Positions 52,788 through 60,226 of a stretch of DNA of 64,000 nucleotides are shown in pieces. Each line of letters begins with the position of its first letter. The first letter of the stretch is position 1. Location of the stretch: positions 124,001-188,000 of the forward strand of contig NZ_JABMKY010000016.1 of NCBI RefSeq assembly GCF_013204845.1, written 5' to 3'. The DNA is from Paenibacillus qinlingensis. Lineage in GTDB: Bacteria; Bacillota; Bacilli; Paenibacillales; NBRC-103111. The notes under the pieces are model-generated. The model was not told the origin of the DNA. It was given only the letters and a program-made list of their open reading frames with translations, and searched no databases. The position numbers and the translations under genes are program-made.

Positions 52788-52795
52788 TTCTTTGA

Positions 52796-52824
52796 GGACA
52801 AGCTTTCCTGCTTGTTCTTTTTTT
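52796..52824 (+). terminator. Terminator of int
   Basis: GGACAAGC / GCTTGTTC stem (one G-U), TTTCCT loop, seven T. Confidence 0.75.
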
Positions 52825-52880
52825 AGCCGCATTGTAATCGTTGGTTATTCTCTGAATTCGTAGGTTCAATTATTATCATA

Positions 52881-52898
52881 TGTTACCGAATTGTTACC
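52881..52898 (+). other. Putative integrase arm-type site near attR
   Basis: TGTTACCGAATTGTTACC, one mismatch from the copy near attL (33557-33574), same orientation, 95 bp inside the right core repeat. Confidence 0.6.
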
Positions 52899-52952
52899 GC
52901 AAAATGAGTTTTCTTGGTGCAGGCAGTAATTCCGTATGTTATTAAATAACTA

Positions 52953-52977
52953 AAATCCCTTGCGTAGCAAGGGATTT
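52953..52977 (-). terminator. Island-supplied terminator downstream of tRNA-Ala
   Basis: Perfect AAATCCCTTGC / GCAAGGGATTT stem with TAC loop on the minus strand, ending TTTTAG, 18 nt after the tRNA 3' end. It replaces the original terminator now at 33351. Confidence 0.7.
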
Positions 52978-52992
52978 CGGGATTTTATACTT

Positions 52993-53036
52993 TATGGAGC
53001 CTAGGGGGATCGAACCCCTGACCTCATCGCTGCCAG
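52993..53036. other. attR core inside tRNA-Ala
   Basis: Second copy of the 44-bp direct repeat; here it reconstitutes the complete tRNA gene. Confidence 0.92.
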
Positions 53037-53067
53037 CGATGCGCTCTCCCAGCTGAGCTAAGGCCCC
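52995..53067 (-). tRNA. tRNA-Ala (anticodon GGC)
   Basis: 73 nt, full cloverleaf on the minus strand: acceptor GGGGCCT / AGGCTCC, D arm GCTC...GAGC, anticodon arm CATCG-CTGGCAG-CGATG (anticodon GGC), T arm with GGTTCGATCCC core, discriminator A. CCA is not encoded. Serves as the integration site of the island. Confidence 0.95.
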
Positions 53068-53277
53068 GTGTTGTCGCTTACAAACGTCGACTTTTTGTAT
53101 TATACATGAATTCGTGATGACAGGCAATACCTGAAATCTAGGATTTTTCTCGTAGTTGACTATCCGAGATGCTGTATGTCGATTCTGTTGCAAAGCGGGA
53201 ACGAACGTTGTTTTCATGCGTATTTTCATGCTAACCTAGTAATATAAACTAGTTGAACGTTTGGGAGTGACGTAGAA

Positions 53278-53565
53278 GTGTCAAACGCAGTATTGTATTG
53301 GATTTACTTGGGTATCGCTTTCGTTGTGCCGTTTGTGATTGGTGTCCTTATGATGCGAAAAACGAACCGTTTAGGATTCTCCTTTTGGATCACGACGGCG
53401 TTAAATATTGTGCTGACGGCTCTCGCAGCTTTGTGGTGGAAGTCCGTAACGACAGATCAGTTTCAGATGATGTTTGGCATGGCCTTTTATGGCGTATCCG
53501 CAGTGAATTTAATGGTTATAGAATTTTTTGCCTTATTTAGTATACGTAAAAAAATGAATCCATAA
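53278..53565 (+). CDS. Small membrane protein
   Basis: 95 aa with three predicted helices (about 5-25, 33-52, 62-86). GTG start with GGGAG 10 nt upstream. It precedes a VanZ-family gene by 17 bp and is likely cotranscribed. Family not recognised. Confidence 0.75.
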   Translation: MSNAVLYWIYLGIAFVVPFVIGVLMMRKTNRLGFSFWITTALNIVLTALAALWWKSVTTDQFQMMFGMAFYGVSAVNLMVIEFFALFSIRKKMNP

Positions 53566-53582
53566 GAGTGAAAGGGGCCGTT

Positions 53583-54101
53583 ATGCCGAAGTTAACTCGA
53601 TCGAAGACGGTATTCTACGTGTTCCTAGTGGCAGCCATTCTATGGATGGCTTTCATCTATATGAAGTCTGCCGAGCCATATCAGCAGCAGAGCTTGAAGC
53701 CATACTTGGAATCGAAATTTTCCACTGAAAAGTTGAAAGAACATATTCCTAAAGTGAAGTTTACCTATGATCAACAGGTGATTTCCTGGCAAGATCCCAT
53801 TAATTTGATTGAATTTTTCATAAGAAAAGCAGGGCACGTTAGCGAATACGCTGTGCTTGCCCTGCTTTGGTCTATAGCTTTACTTGCAAAACCGGTCAGA
53901 ATGAACATAGCTTTGATCAGCTCCTTCCTAATTTCATTGCTCTACGCAATGTCGGATGAATGGCATCAATCGTTCGTGAAGGACCGAACGGGGCACGGCA
54001 TCGATGTAGTCGTCGACGGAGTTGGTATTCTGTGTGCGCTCATTCTGATTGCAGTGGTGGTTTCGATACGTAATCGAATTAAATCCAGAAGAATAAGCTA
54101 G
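53583..54101 (+). CDS. VanZ-family membrane protein
   Basis: 172 aa. N-terminal helix, an extracytoplasmic loop, then three helices with the VanZ signature KAGHVSEYAVLALLW and SDEWHQSFVKDRTGHGIDVV. VanZ-like proteins give low-level teicoplanin tolerance in some contexts; most are uncharacterised. AAGGGG is 5 nt before ATG 53583. Confidence 0.88.
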   Translation: MPKLTRSKTVFYVFLVAAILWMAFIYMKSAEPYQQQSLKPYLESKFSTEKLKEHIPKVKFTYDQQVISWQDPINLIEFFIRKAGHVSEYAVLALLWSIALLAKPVRMNIALISSFLISLLYAMSDEWHQSFVKDRTGHGIDVVVDGVGILCALILIAVVVSIRNRIKSRRIS

Positions 54102-54228
54102 TTAGAAGTACGTAGACTTTTCTTTTTTTAACGGATTGCCATTTCCAATGCTCGCGGGACTGGCTTTCCAAATCGTGCTGTTGCCACTCCATTAATTTCT
54201 CTGAAACATAGAGGTCTGTTGGTTGCAT
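54079..54228 (-). CDS. Small protein (49 aa), convergent with vanZ-type gene
   Basis: Short frame starting MQPTDLYVSEKLMEWQQHDL, Trp/Gln/Lys-rich, ending in a short hydrophobic stretch. GGAAAG lies about 9 nt before the ATG. Its 3' end overlaps the VanZ gene by 23 bp on the other strand. It looks like the small uncharacterised Paenibacillus proteins with a Q-H-x2-E core; function unknown. Confidence 0.55.
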   Translation of the reverse strand: MQPTDLYVSEKLMEWQQHDLESQSREHWKWQSVKKRKVYVLLTSLFFWI

Positions 54229-54342
54229 ATGAGGGTCACTTTCCTTTCTTTTCCTGATACGTTTAGTTTACGCTAGAATAAGGGGAACAAAAAGAGTATA
54301 ATTCACTTCAATGATTTCCCCTTTTGAGAAAGGACGTTGAAG

Positions 54343-56160
54343 ATGCAGCTACTTACTCATTTTCTGGAGCTACGCGCGGGTTTTGAGCATGGTGTTGAAG
54401 ATATACCGCAGCCCATTACATTAGAAGAATTAGCGGAAAGATTATATTGTTCGACTCGGAATGTAAAGATTTTATTGAAGAAGATGAGTGATCAGAATTG
54501 GATTTCCTGGAAGCCTGGACGGGGGAGAGGGAACATTTCAGAGCTTACTTTTTTGGTCTCCTCGGAAGACATGATCTCGAAGCAAGCGATGGCGCTTGCG
54601 AATCGAGGCGATTATTTAGGCACAATTGAGCTGATACATCAACTAGGCAAGGGAGAAGCACTTCAGGACTCCTTTATCGAGTGGTTGTTCAGCTTTTTTG
54701 GCTACCGGACGGTTGAGCATGAGGAGCGGTTTAAGGATACATTGCGCGTACCTGTTTACAAATGGTTGGTGACGCTGGATCCTGCGCACACTTTTTTTGC
54801 ATTTGATTTCCATCTAGTGAGTCAAATTTTCGATACGCTCATTCGTTATAATACGCAGACAAGGGTGATTGAGCCGCACTTGGCTCATTACTGGGAAATC
54901 AGCGAGGATGGTTTACATTACACTTTTTATTTGCGCAAAGGTGTGCTGTTCCATCATGGCAGAGAGATGACAGCGCATGATGTAAGTTACTCTTTGTCGC
55001 GATTAAAGAAGCTCGGCCAGTCTGCTACGCAAGGATGGATGACCGAAAGCATTGAGGCGATTACCGTGCTGAATCGAAGCTCCATTGCGATTGAATTAAG
55101 CCAGCCGAATGTGCTGTTTCTTCAACAATTGGCACATACGTCTATGGCGATTGTCCCCGAGGAAATTTGCCGGGATAGTGAATCGATTTTTGGACGAATG
55201 CCCATTGGGACCGGGCCGTTCAGGCTGGAGAGAAACGATGATTACATTTGCAAGCTACGGGCGTTTGATAGTTATTTTGGCGTCAGGCCGCATATGGATC
55301 TCATTGAATTTTGGCTGCTGCCCTCGGATCTGCAGGAATCAACACCAAGCTGGGATACGATCCAGGTGTATCGTGGGCAGTCGAATTCAAGTAAGCCAGT
55401 AGGCGCGATTGATAAAGATTCAGAATGGCATCAAATTGAGCAAACGATTATGGGGTGCAGTTTATTAACGTTTAATCGCAATAAGAGAGGGCCGCAGTGC
55501 CATCCTAACTTCCGCAAAGCGGTTGATTTGGTCATAGATCGTGAGCGTATGATTGGGGAACTCGGCGGTTTTCGGGAAGCACCAGCAAGCAGTTTTATTC
55601 CAACGATGGAGCCGCTAGTCAGGTCTAGGACGGATATTACGGAAGCCAAGCGCCTGCTAAATGAAATGGGCTACAACGGCGAGACGTTACATATGTATGT
55701 CTATCGGAATAACAATGAGGATGCCATGTGGATTTGCCGGCAGTGTGCTCAGATTGGGATTCCCATCGAAATCACGATTCGAAGTGAGTCTGACATGACA
55801 CAGATGGAAACCATTGACGAAGCCGATCTTATTTTTTATCACATTTGTATGGAAAGCAATTACGACCTTCATATCATCCAAACATTGAAGCAAAGCAACA
55901 GTTATGTACGTGCACATTTGAACGTAGAGCGGCTGTTGTGGGTGGATTCGAAAATGGAGGGAATTCTGAGTAATCCTAGCTTGGATGAGCGTATCGGTGG
56001 ATTACATCAATTGATTGCGGAGCTTCAGGAGGAGAAATCGTTCCTTTTCGTACTTCATCGCTCGCAACAAACGACGTATCATGATTCGATTAAAGGGGTA
56101 ACGATCAACGATTTAGGCTGGATTGATTTCCGGGAAATTTGGTTTACACCAAGTGTTTGA
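54343..56160 (+). CDS. SgrR-like regulator: HTH fused to solute-binding protein domain
   Basis: 605 aa. N-terminal winged helix (about 1-100; ITLEELAERLYCSTRNVKIL, WKPGRGRGN) as in SgrR, then an extracellular-type family-5 solute-binding domain (about 150-500; GREMTAHDVSYSLSRLKKL, PIGTGPFRL) with no signal peptide, so it acts in the cytoplasm as a ligand sensor. It may control a transporter elsewhere. ATG 54343 has AAAGGA 8 nt upstream; the TTG two codons earlier is too close. Single gene. Confidence 0.88.
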   Translation: MQLLTHFLELRAGFEHGVEDIPQPITLEELAERLYCSTRNVKILLKKMSDQNWISWKPGRGRGNISELTFLVSSEDMISKQAMALANRGDYLGTIELIHQLGKGEALQDSFIEWLFSFFGYRTVEHEERFKDTLRVPVYKWLVTLDPAHTFFAFDFHLVSQIFDTLIRYNTQTRVIEPHLAHYWEISEDGLHYTFYLRKGVLFHHGREMTAHDVSYSLSRLKKLGQSATQGWMTESIEAITVLNRSSIAIELSQPNVLFLQQLAHTSMAIVPEEICRDSESIFGRMPIGTGPFRLERNDDYICKLRAFDSYFGVRPHMDLIEFWLLPSDLQESTPSWDTIQVYRGQSNSSKPVGAIDKDSEWHQIEQTIMGCSLLTFNRNKRGPQCHPNFRKAVDLVIDRERMIGELGGFREAPASSFIPTMEPLVRSRTDITEAKRLLNEMGYNGETLHMYVYRNNNEDAMWICRQCAQIGIPIEITIRSESDMTQMETIDEADLIFYHICMESNYDLHIIQTLKQSNSYVRAHLNVERLLWVDSKMEGILSNPSLDERIGGLHQLIAELQEEKSFLFVLHRSQQTTYHDSIKGVTINDLGWIDFREIWFTPSV

Positions 56161-56164
56161 AAAT

Positions 56165-56190
56165 GAAAAAAACGACCTTACGGTCGTCTA
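56165..56190 (-). terminator. Terminator overlapping stop codon of the 87-aa gene
   Basis: Minus-strand ACGACC-GTAA-GGTCGT stem followed by seven T; the TAA stop of the 56178-56441 gene is in the loop. Confidence 0.75.
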
Positions 56191-56441
56191 GGAGCAGGCG
56201 GCTCAAAGCGGTATTCCATCGCTACCCAGCGTCCATTCGCAACGAAAAACCCGATGAAAGCGAATACGATTAGTCGAATAGGAATCCAAGAGGAATTAAC
56301 GGATTGGAAGCTTAAATATTCAAGTAAGGTCGTGAGGATCGCAGCTCCAATTCCCCAAGGTACGATTCCGAACATAATTAAATATCTAGAGCGACCTAGT
56401 TTTTTTCTCTTAAGCCATGTAGCTTTATGCGAATCTTTCAT
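56178..56441 (-). CDS. Small membrane protein
   Basis: 87 aa, two predicted helices (about 20-42 and 52-70), basic N-terminus (MKDSHKATWLKRKKLGRSRY). GGGAG is 7 nt before the ATG. No family recognised; probably real because of ribosome site and terminator. Confidence 0.7.
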   Translation of the reverse strand: MKDSHKATWLKRKKLGRSRYLIMFGIVPWGIGAAILTTLLEYLSFQSVNSSWIPIRLIVFAFIGFFVANGRWVAMEYRFEPPAPRRP

Positions 56442-56598
56442 GTCAAAGCTCCCTTTTTCTTTCTAGTATAGCATTGCTGGCGAAAAATCTCGAATGGTAG
56501 AAGCATCACACTTTGAAAAAGATGTTTTTCTTAGGAGAGGGCTGAACAAAATCAGCATAATATGGTAGTATAAGGAAGTTGAAAAGGGGGAGTACACC

Positions 56599-57264
56599 AT
56601 GCTAATCAAAATACTATTATTTGGATTACTCTGGCGGATCGTTGGTAATCCGTTTCTGGCTTTACTCATTTTACTCGTCATTCTGTATGTGTTGGATAGA
56701 AAATACGTTGGCATCCTGCCGAATATTTGGAGACCATTTCAGTTAAATCGAAGAGCATCACGTCTACGAATTGATCTCCATGCGAACCCGCACAATACGT
56801 CAGCGAAACTGGACTTGGCGCGCATACTTATTGAACGCAAAAAATATCAAGAAGCACTGCCTTACTTGGAACAAACACTACCAATCATGCAGGAATCTGC
56901 CGACGTTCATTATGAAATTGGACTGTGTCTTCTGAAACTTGGCCGAATAGACGAGGGTGAAACCTTTATGCTGAGGGCGATTAAACTCAATCCTCGTGTA
57001 AAATATGGCGAAGCCTACCTGCGCCTGGGCGAGGCTCTGGCCCCCCTTGCGCCGAAGCGTGCGGCGCAGTTTATTGAACAGTTCCGCGACCTGCACTCTT
57101 CGTCGGTCGAGGCTTACTACCGACTAGGCCAGCTGTATCAGCAGCTTGGCCGGCAAGAAGATGCCAAGCGCGCGTACCGCGAAGCGCTGGACATTTACCG
57201 CGGCTTGCCTCGCTACAGCCGCAGACAGCAGCGGCGCTGGGCCTGGCTGGCGCGCATGAAATAG
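56599..57264 (+). CDS. Membrane-anchored TPR protein
   Basis: 221 aa. One or two N-terminal helices (about 3-33), then four tetratricopeptide repeats (about 66-200; ARILIERKKYQEALPYLEQT, YEIGLCLLKLGRIDEGETF, YYRLGQLYQQLGRQEDAKRA). Likely a scaffold at the membrane. GGGGG lies near the ATG. GC-richer in its 3' third than its neighbours. Terminated by a hairpin shared with the convergent gene. Confidence 0.85.
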   Translation: MLIKILLFGLLWRIVGNPFLALLILLVILYVLDRKYVGILPNIWRPFQLNRRASRLRIDLHANPHNTSAKLDLARILIERKKYQEALPYLEQTLPIMQESADVHYEIGLCLLKLGRIDEGETFMLRAIKLNPRVKYGEAYLRLGEALAPLAPKRAAQFIEQFRDLHSSSVEAYYRLGQLYQQLGRQEDAKRAYREALDIYRGLPRYSRRQQRRWAWLARMK

Positions 57265-57297
57265 AAAGGTTCCGCTCATCTGCGAGCGGAACCTTTT
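57265..57297. terminator. Bidirectional terminator
   Basis: Perfect 13-bp stem AAAGGTTCCGCTC / GAGCGGAACCTTT between convergent genes, T-run on the plus strand. Confidence 0.85.
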
Positions 57298-58340
57298 TGG
57301 ACTGCGCGAGCGTAGCCGCGCGTGAGCAGCAAAGCGCCTAGCAGCCCGATAAGAACGGCTGCTGCGGTGTGCACATCATAGAGCCAAAGGCGCTCCAGCG
57401 CTGGCTCTGGCGTAACGCGATCCCACAGGGTGAGAATCGCGGGATGCACGAGATAGATGCCGAAGGAGGCTGCGCCTAAGGCAGATAAGAAAGCGCTGAA
57501 GCGTGAGCTGCGCGCCAGTTGGTTGCGTGCCCACGGCACACAGACGAGTGGGATGGTCAGGCAGTAAGCGAGCAGCGCCAGCTCGAACCAAGTATTTTCG
57601 ATCATAGCGAGACCATGTTGCTGAAGTAGGAGCATGCCTACATAAGCGCCACCTGCCACATAGACGGAGCTCCATATCCATCTTTTGCAACGAATCGCCC
57701 ATGTCACTATCGTTGGATAATAGATGCCCATGAAGGCACCGAAGCAGAACGTAGCCGTATAGCTTAAGCACAACGTAGCATATTCGGGCAGCGGGATTAC
57801 CCAATGATGAAAGGTATAGGAAACCGCTTGAATGCCGATACCTAGAGGAATCAGGCAGCGACGGAGCCACGCGTAACGTTTGATGGCAGCAATCATTAAA
57901 GGGAATAGCGCATAGAACTGAACAATAATGACAATGTAATAGAGATGATAGCTGGCATTGCCCGACAAGAGTAATTTAAATAGATGAAAGGCATCGATCT
58001 GTATCGAACCATGAAACATGACTTGATTATAAAAATAATAGAATATGGACCAGATGATATAGGGAATTAATATCTTTTGCAGTCTTTTTGTCCAAAAAAC
58101 ACGCGCCATCTTGGGCTCCCAACGGTCATAATACGAATAGAACAAGACGAGACCGCTAATCCAGATGAACAAAGGAACGGTAAACAAGCTAGCTTTGTTG
58201 AGGATGAAAAAGAAAGCCTGGGAGCCTGTCCCAACAGGTAGTTGAGTGGCGCCAGACGTACCATGAATGAGTACAACGGCAAAGATAGCAAGCGCGCGTA
58301 CGATGTCGATTTCTGACAGTTTGGGTTTAGATAATATCAT
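57276..58340 (-). CDS. Acyltransferase 3 family membrane protein
   Basis: 354 aa, about ten helices. N-terminal motif EIDIVRALAIFAVVLIHGTSG (His of the R-x10-H motif) is typical of OafA/YrhL-like O-acyltransferases that modify surface polysaccharides or lipids. GAAAAAAGGAG is near the ATG. Single gene; its 3' end lies within the bidirectional terminator. Confidence 0.88.
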   Translation of the reverse strand: MILSKPKLSEIDIVRALAIFAVVLIHGTSGATQLPVGTGSQAFFFILNKASLFTVPLFIWISGLVLFYSYYDRWEPKMARVFWTKRLQKILIPYIIWSIFYYFYNQVMFHGSIQIDAFHLFKLLLSGNASYHLYYIVIIVQFYALFPLMIAAIKRYAWLRRCLIPLGIGIQAVSYTFHHWVIPLPEYATLCLSYTATFCFGAFMGIYYPTIVTWAIRCKRWIWSSVYVAGGAYVGMLLLQQHGLAMIENTWFELALLAYCLTIPLVCVPWARNQLARSSRFSAFLSALGAASFGIYLVHPAILTLWDRVTPEPALERLWLYDVHTAAAVLIGLLGALLLTRGYARAVQKGSARR

Positions 58341-58495
58341 GTAAATTCTCCTTTTTTCTCTCGTTTCACTTTAACATGATCGCTATAGGAGGACAATGCT
58401 TTTAGGAATGAAAACCCGCGTGGCTTGACGCTCTCACCTGCCCGAGATAAACTGTTGATAGCATGTAAAGAGATCAATCAAGAGGGTGAATGAAC

Positions 58496-58603
58496 GTGAG
58501 TTATGAATATTTGATGCAGGCGGTTTTGCTCATATTTTTGGTTATTATCACTTTTTTTGCGATGTTGGCATGGACGAAATGGCGAAAAAGAGGACGGAGA
58601 TAG
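58496..58603 (+). CDS. Small membrane protein (35 aa)
   Basis: GTG start with GAGGGTGA upstream; sequence starts MSYEYLMQAVLLIFLVIITF and ends in the basic KWRKRGRR, a single-span membrane peptide. Stop lies 3 bp before the HepT-like gene, so probably coupled. Function unknown. Confidence 0.6.
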   Translation: MSYEYLMQAVLLIFLVIITFFAMLAWTKWRKRGRR

Positions 58604-58606
58604 ACC

Positions 58607-59038
58607 ATGTATTTTATTAATCATGAACAAATTGATGGGCGCATTCAGTTTTTGTCTGTACTTGCGGAGGCAAGTCAGCAGTTAGAAGCACAATGGGCGC
58701 AAGGGAAGCAAGATCTGACTTGGCAGCTTTCGCAAGAACGAGTACTTCATTTGGCGATAGAAACCGTGACGGATGTTGGGAGCTTGCTCATTGATGCTTT
58801 TATTTTAAGAGATGCAAGCAGTTATGAAGACATATTGGAAATTGTACATGGGGAAGGGGCTTATTCAGAGTCCTTAACGGAGACGTTGCTGCAGTTAGTG
58901 AAGCTTCGGAAACCACTTGTACAGGATTATGTAGATTGGCCGCGACAAGACTTACATCCATTAATACCTAAACTCCCAGCGGCATTTGAGGAATTCGCGG
59001 CATCGGTTCGTGCATTTATTAAGAGTGAATTGGCATAA
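58607..59038 (+). CDS. DUF86/HepT-like protein with altered HEPN motif
   Basis: 143 aa all-helical (start MYFINHEQIDGRIQFLSVLA), like Bacillus YutE. The region matching the HepT Rx4HxY motif reads RKPLVQDY (101-108), so the catalytic His is Gln106. No MntA-type nucleotidyltransferase gene adjoins. Likely not a toxin; probably a housekeeping HEPN protein. Confidence 0.8.
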   Translation: MYFINHEQIDGRIQFLSVLAEASQQLEAQWAQGKQDLTWQLSQERVLHLAIETVTDVGSLLIDAFILRDASSYEDILEIVHGEGAYSESLTETLLQLVKLRKPLVQDYVDWPRQDLHPLIPKLPAAFEEFAASVRAFIKSELA

Positions 59039-59121
59039 CATACATAAGTGTTTCATAATTTACTTATTGCCAGTGATGCTGTAAAATGAGACTTAAACGA
59101 GTTCCGAGGGCAGGTGAGAGC

Positions 59122-59754
59122 ATGAATCAAACACTAGAAACATCGACGCGTAAAGTGATTCTTTCTATGCTCAAAACGCAAGGGCCGTTAAGTGTACAAG
59201 ATATGGCGAAACAACTTGGGATCACTGAGATGGCTGTTAGACGACATATTCATTCGATGGAGAAGGATGATTTGCTCGAGGCTAAGCTCGTAAGGCAAGC
59301 TATGGGACGTCCTACAAGTGTGTATACATTAGCGCCACAAGCGGACGAATTATTTCCCAAGAAATACTCACAGTTAACGTTGGATTTATTAGACGAGTTA
59401 TTAGAAGACGAAGGTCAAGATAAAATCGAACGGCTCTTTGAAGGCAGACAGGGGAAGCTCGAAGCTCGCTATCAGTCAAGGATGCAAGCCAAAAGCTTAG
59501 AGGATCGCGTGGCTGAATTAGCGCACATTCAGAATGAGAATGGCTATATGGTTGATTGGTCCGCACAAGGTGATGATGCTTATATCTTCAATGAGCACAA
59601 CTGTCCCATTGCGAAGGTGGCCAATACGTTTCAGCAGGCATGTCAGTGTGAACTATCGCTGTTCCGTAATTTGCTGGATGCCGAAGTAGAACGTACAGAG
59701 TGTCTCGCCAAAGGTGCTAACAAATGTGTGTATATCATACGTCAAAATAAATAG
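59122..59754 (+). CDS. SufR-like HTH regulator with C-terminal cysteine cluster
   Basis: 210 aa from ATG 59122 (AGGTGA upstream). DeoR/ArsR-type winged helix at about 8-70 (LSVQDMAKQLGITEMAVRRH, GRPTSVYTL). The C-terminal part has C161-x12-C174-x-C176, C194 and C202, like iron-sulfur regulators of the SufR type. Probably binds an Fe-S cluster or metal and controls transcription accordingly. Ends in a strong terminator. Confidence 0.82.
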   Translation: MNQTLETSTRKVILSMLKTQGPLSVQDMAKQLGITEMAVRRHIHSMEKDDLLEAKLVRQAMGRPTSVYTLAPQADELFPKKYSQLTLDLLDELLEDEGQDKIERLFEGRQGKLEARYQSRMQAKSLEDRVAELAHIQNENGYMVDWSAQGDDAYIFNEHNCPIAKVANTFQQACQCELSLFRNLLDAEVERTECLAKGANKCVYIIRQNK

Positions 59755-59762
59755 TTTTGAAA

Positions 59763-59797
59763 AGAAGATAAGCAGACAGTGTCTGCTTATCTTCTTC
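59763..59797 (+). terminator. Terminator of the SufR-like gene
   Basis: 14-bp perfect stem AAGAAGATAAGCAG / CTGCTTATCTTCTT, 7-nt loop, followed by CTTTTG. Confidence 0.8.
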
Positions 59798-59809
59798 TTT
59801 TGTCAGAGG

Positions 59810-60061
59810 AGTCAGTCGATGAAACCGACTAACTCGAGCACATCCGTGGCAATTGTAGTGGAGTTAGTCGATGAAACCGACTAACTCGAGAGCATCAGTG
59901 GCAATTGTAGAGGAGTTAGTCGATGATATCGACTAACTCGAGCGCATCAGTGGCAATTGTAGAGGAGTTAGTCGATGAAATCGACTAACTCGAGCATATC
60001 CGTGGCAATTGTAGAGGAGTTAGTCGATGAAACCGACTAACTCGGGCGCATCAGTGGCAAT
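59810..60061. repeat. Five-copy tandem array of hairpin-bearing 51/52-bp units (array B)
   Basis: Units begin at 59810, 59862, 59913, 59965 and 60017 (spacing 52-51-52-52). Each holds GAGTTAGTCGATGA-x-CGACTAACTC, an inverted repeat with 10- to 12-bp arms, plus a conserved spacer with CATCAGTGGCAATTGTAG. Stem bases vary little; centre varies (AAACC, TATC, AAATC). Array sits between two terminators. Spacers are not unique, so not CRISPR. Confidence 0.9.
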
Positions 60062-60064
60062 ATG

Positions 60065-60096
60065 AAAGCCCCAATTCACAATGAATGGGGCTTTTT
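60065..60096 (+). terminator. Terminator after array B
   Basis: AAAGCCCCA / TGGGGCTTT stem with a 12-nt loop and TTTTT tail, directly after the last array unit. It suggests the array is transcribed, or that it is a second terminator for upstream reads. Confidence 0.75.
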
Positions 60097-60226
60097 AGCT
60101 ATTTTTTATTCCATATAAATCCATATTGGAATTACTTTTGGAACAAATTTCCAAGATACGGACTGAAATGGAACCTAATCTATCGAAGTCTATACTACAT
60201 AGATAGTAGAGGAGGTGAATCTATAG

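Larger units (their letters stand above)
33396..53036. mobile_element. 19.6-kb integrative element in tRNA-Ala(GGC) with replication and defence modules
   Basis: Bounded by a perfect 44-bp direct repeat of the tRNA-Ala 3' end (33396-33439 and 52993-53036). Integrase and excisionase genes lie at the right, tRNA-proximal end. From left to right it carries HEPN protein, kinase, hsdR, hsdS, hsdM, an unknown gene, radC-type gene, a second tyrosine recombinase, CopG-like, initiator, DnaC-like, DnaB-like, small genes, xis and int. It encodes replication functions but no relaxase, coupling protein or type IV secretion genes, nor phage structural genes. It therefore looks like an integrative mobilisable element or satellite whose transfer would depend on a helper. 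Confidence 0.9.

Noticed and set aside
33396..53036. Complete prophage
   Set aside because: No terminase, portal, capsid, tail or lysis genes; replication and integration genes alone do not make a phage.
59810..60061. CRISPR array
   Set aside because: Spacers are near-identical between units; no cas genes; the units form a simple tandem array.
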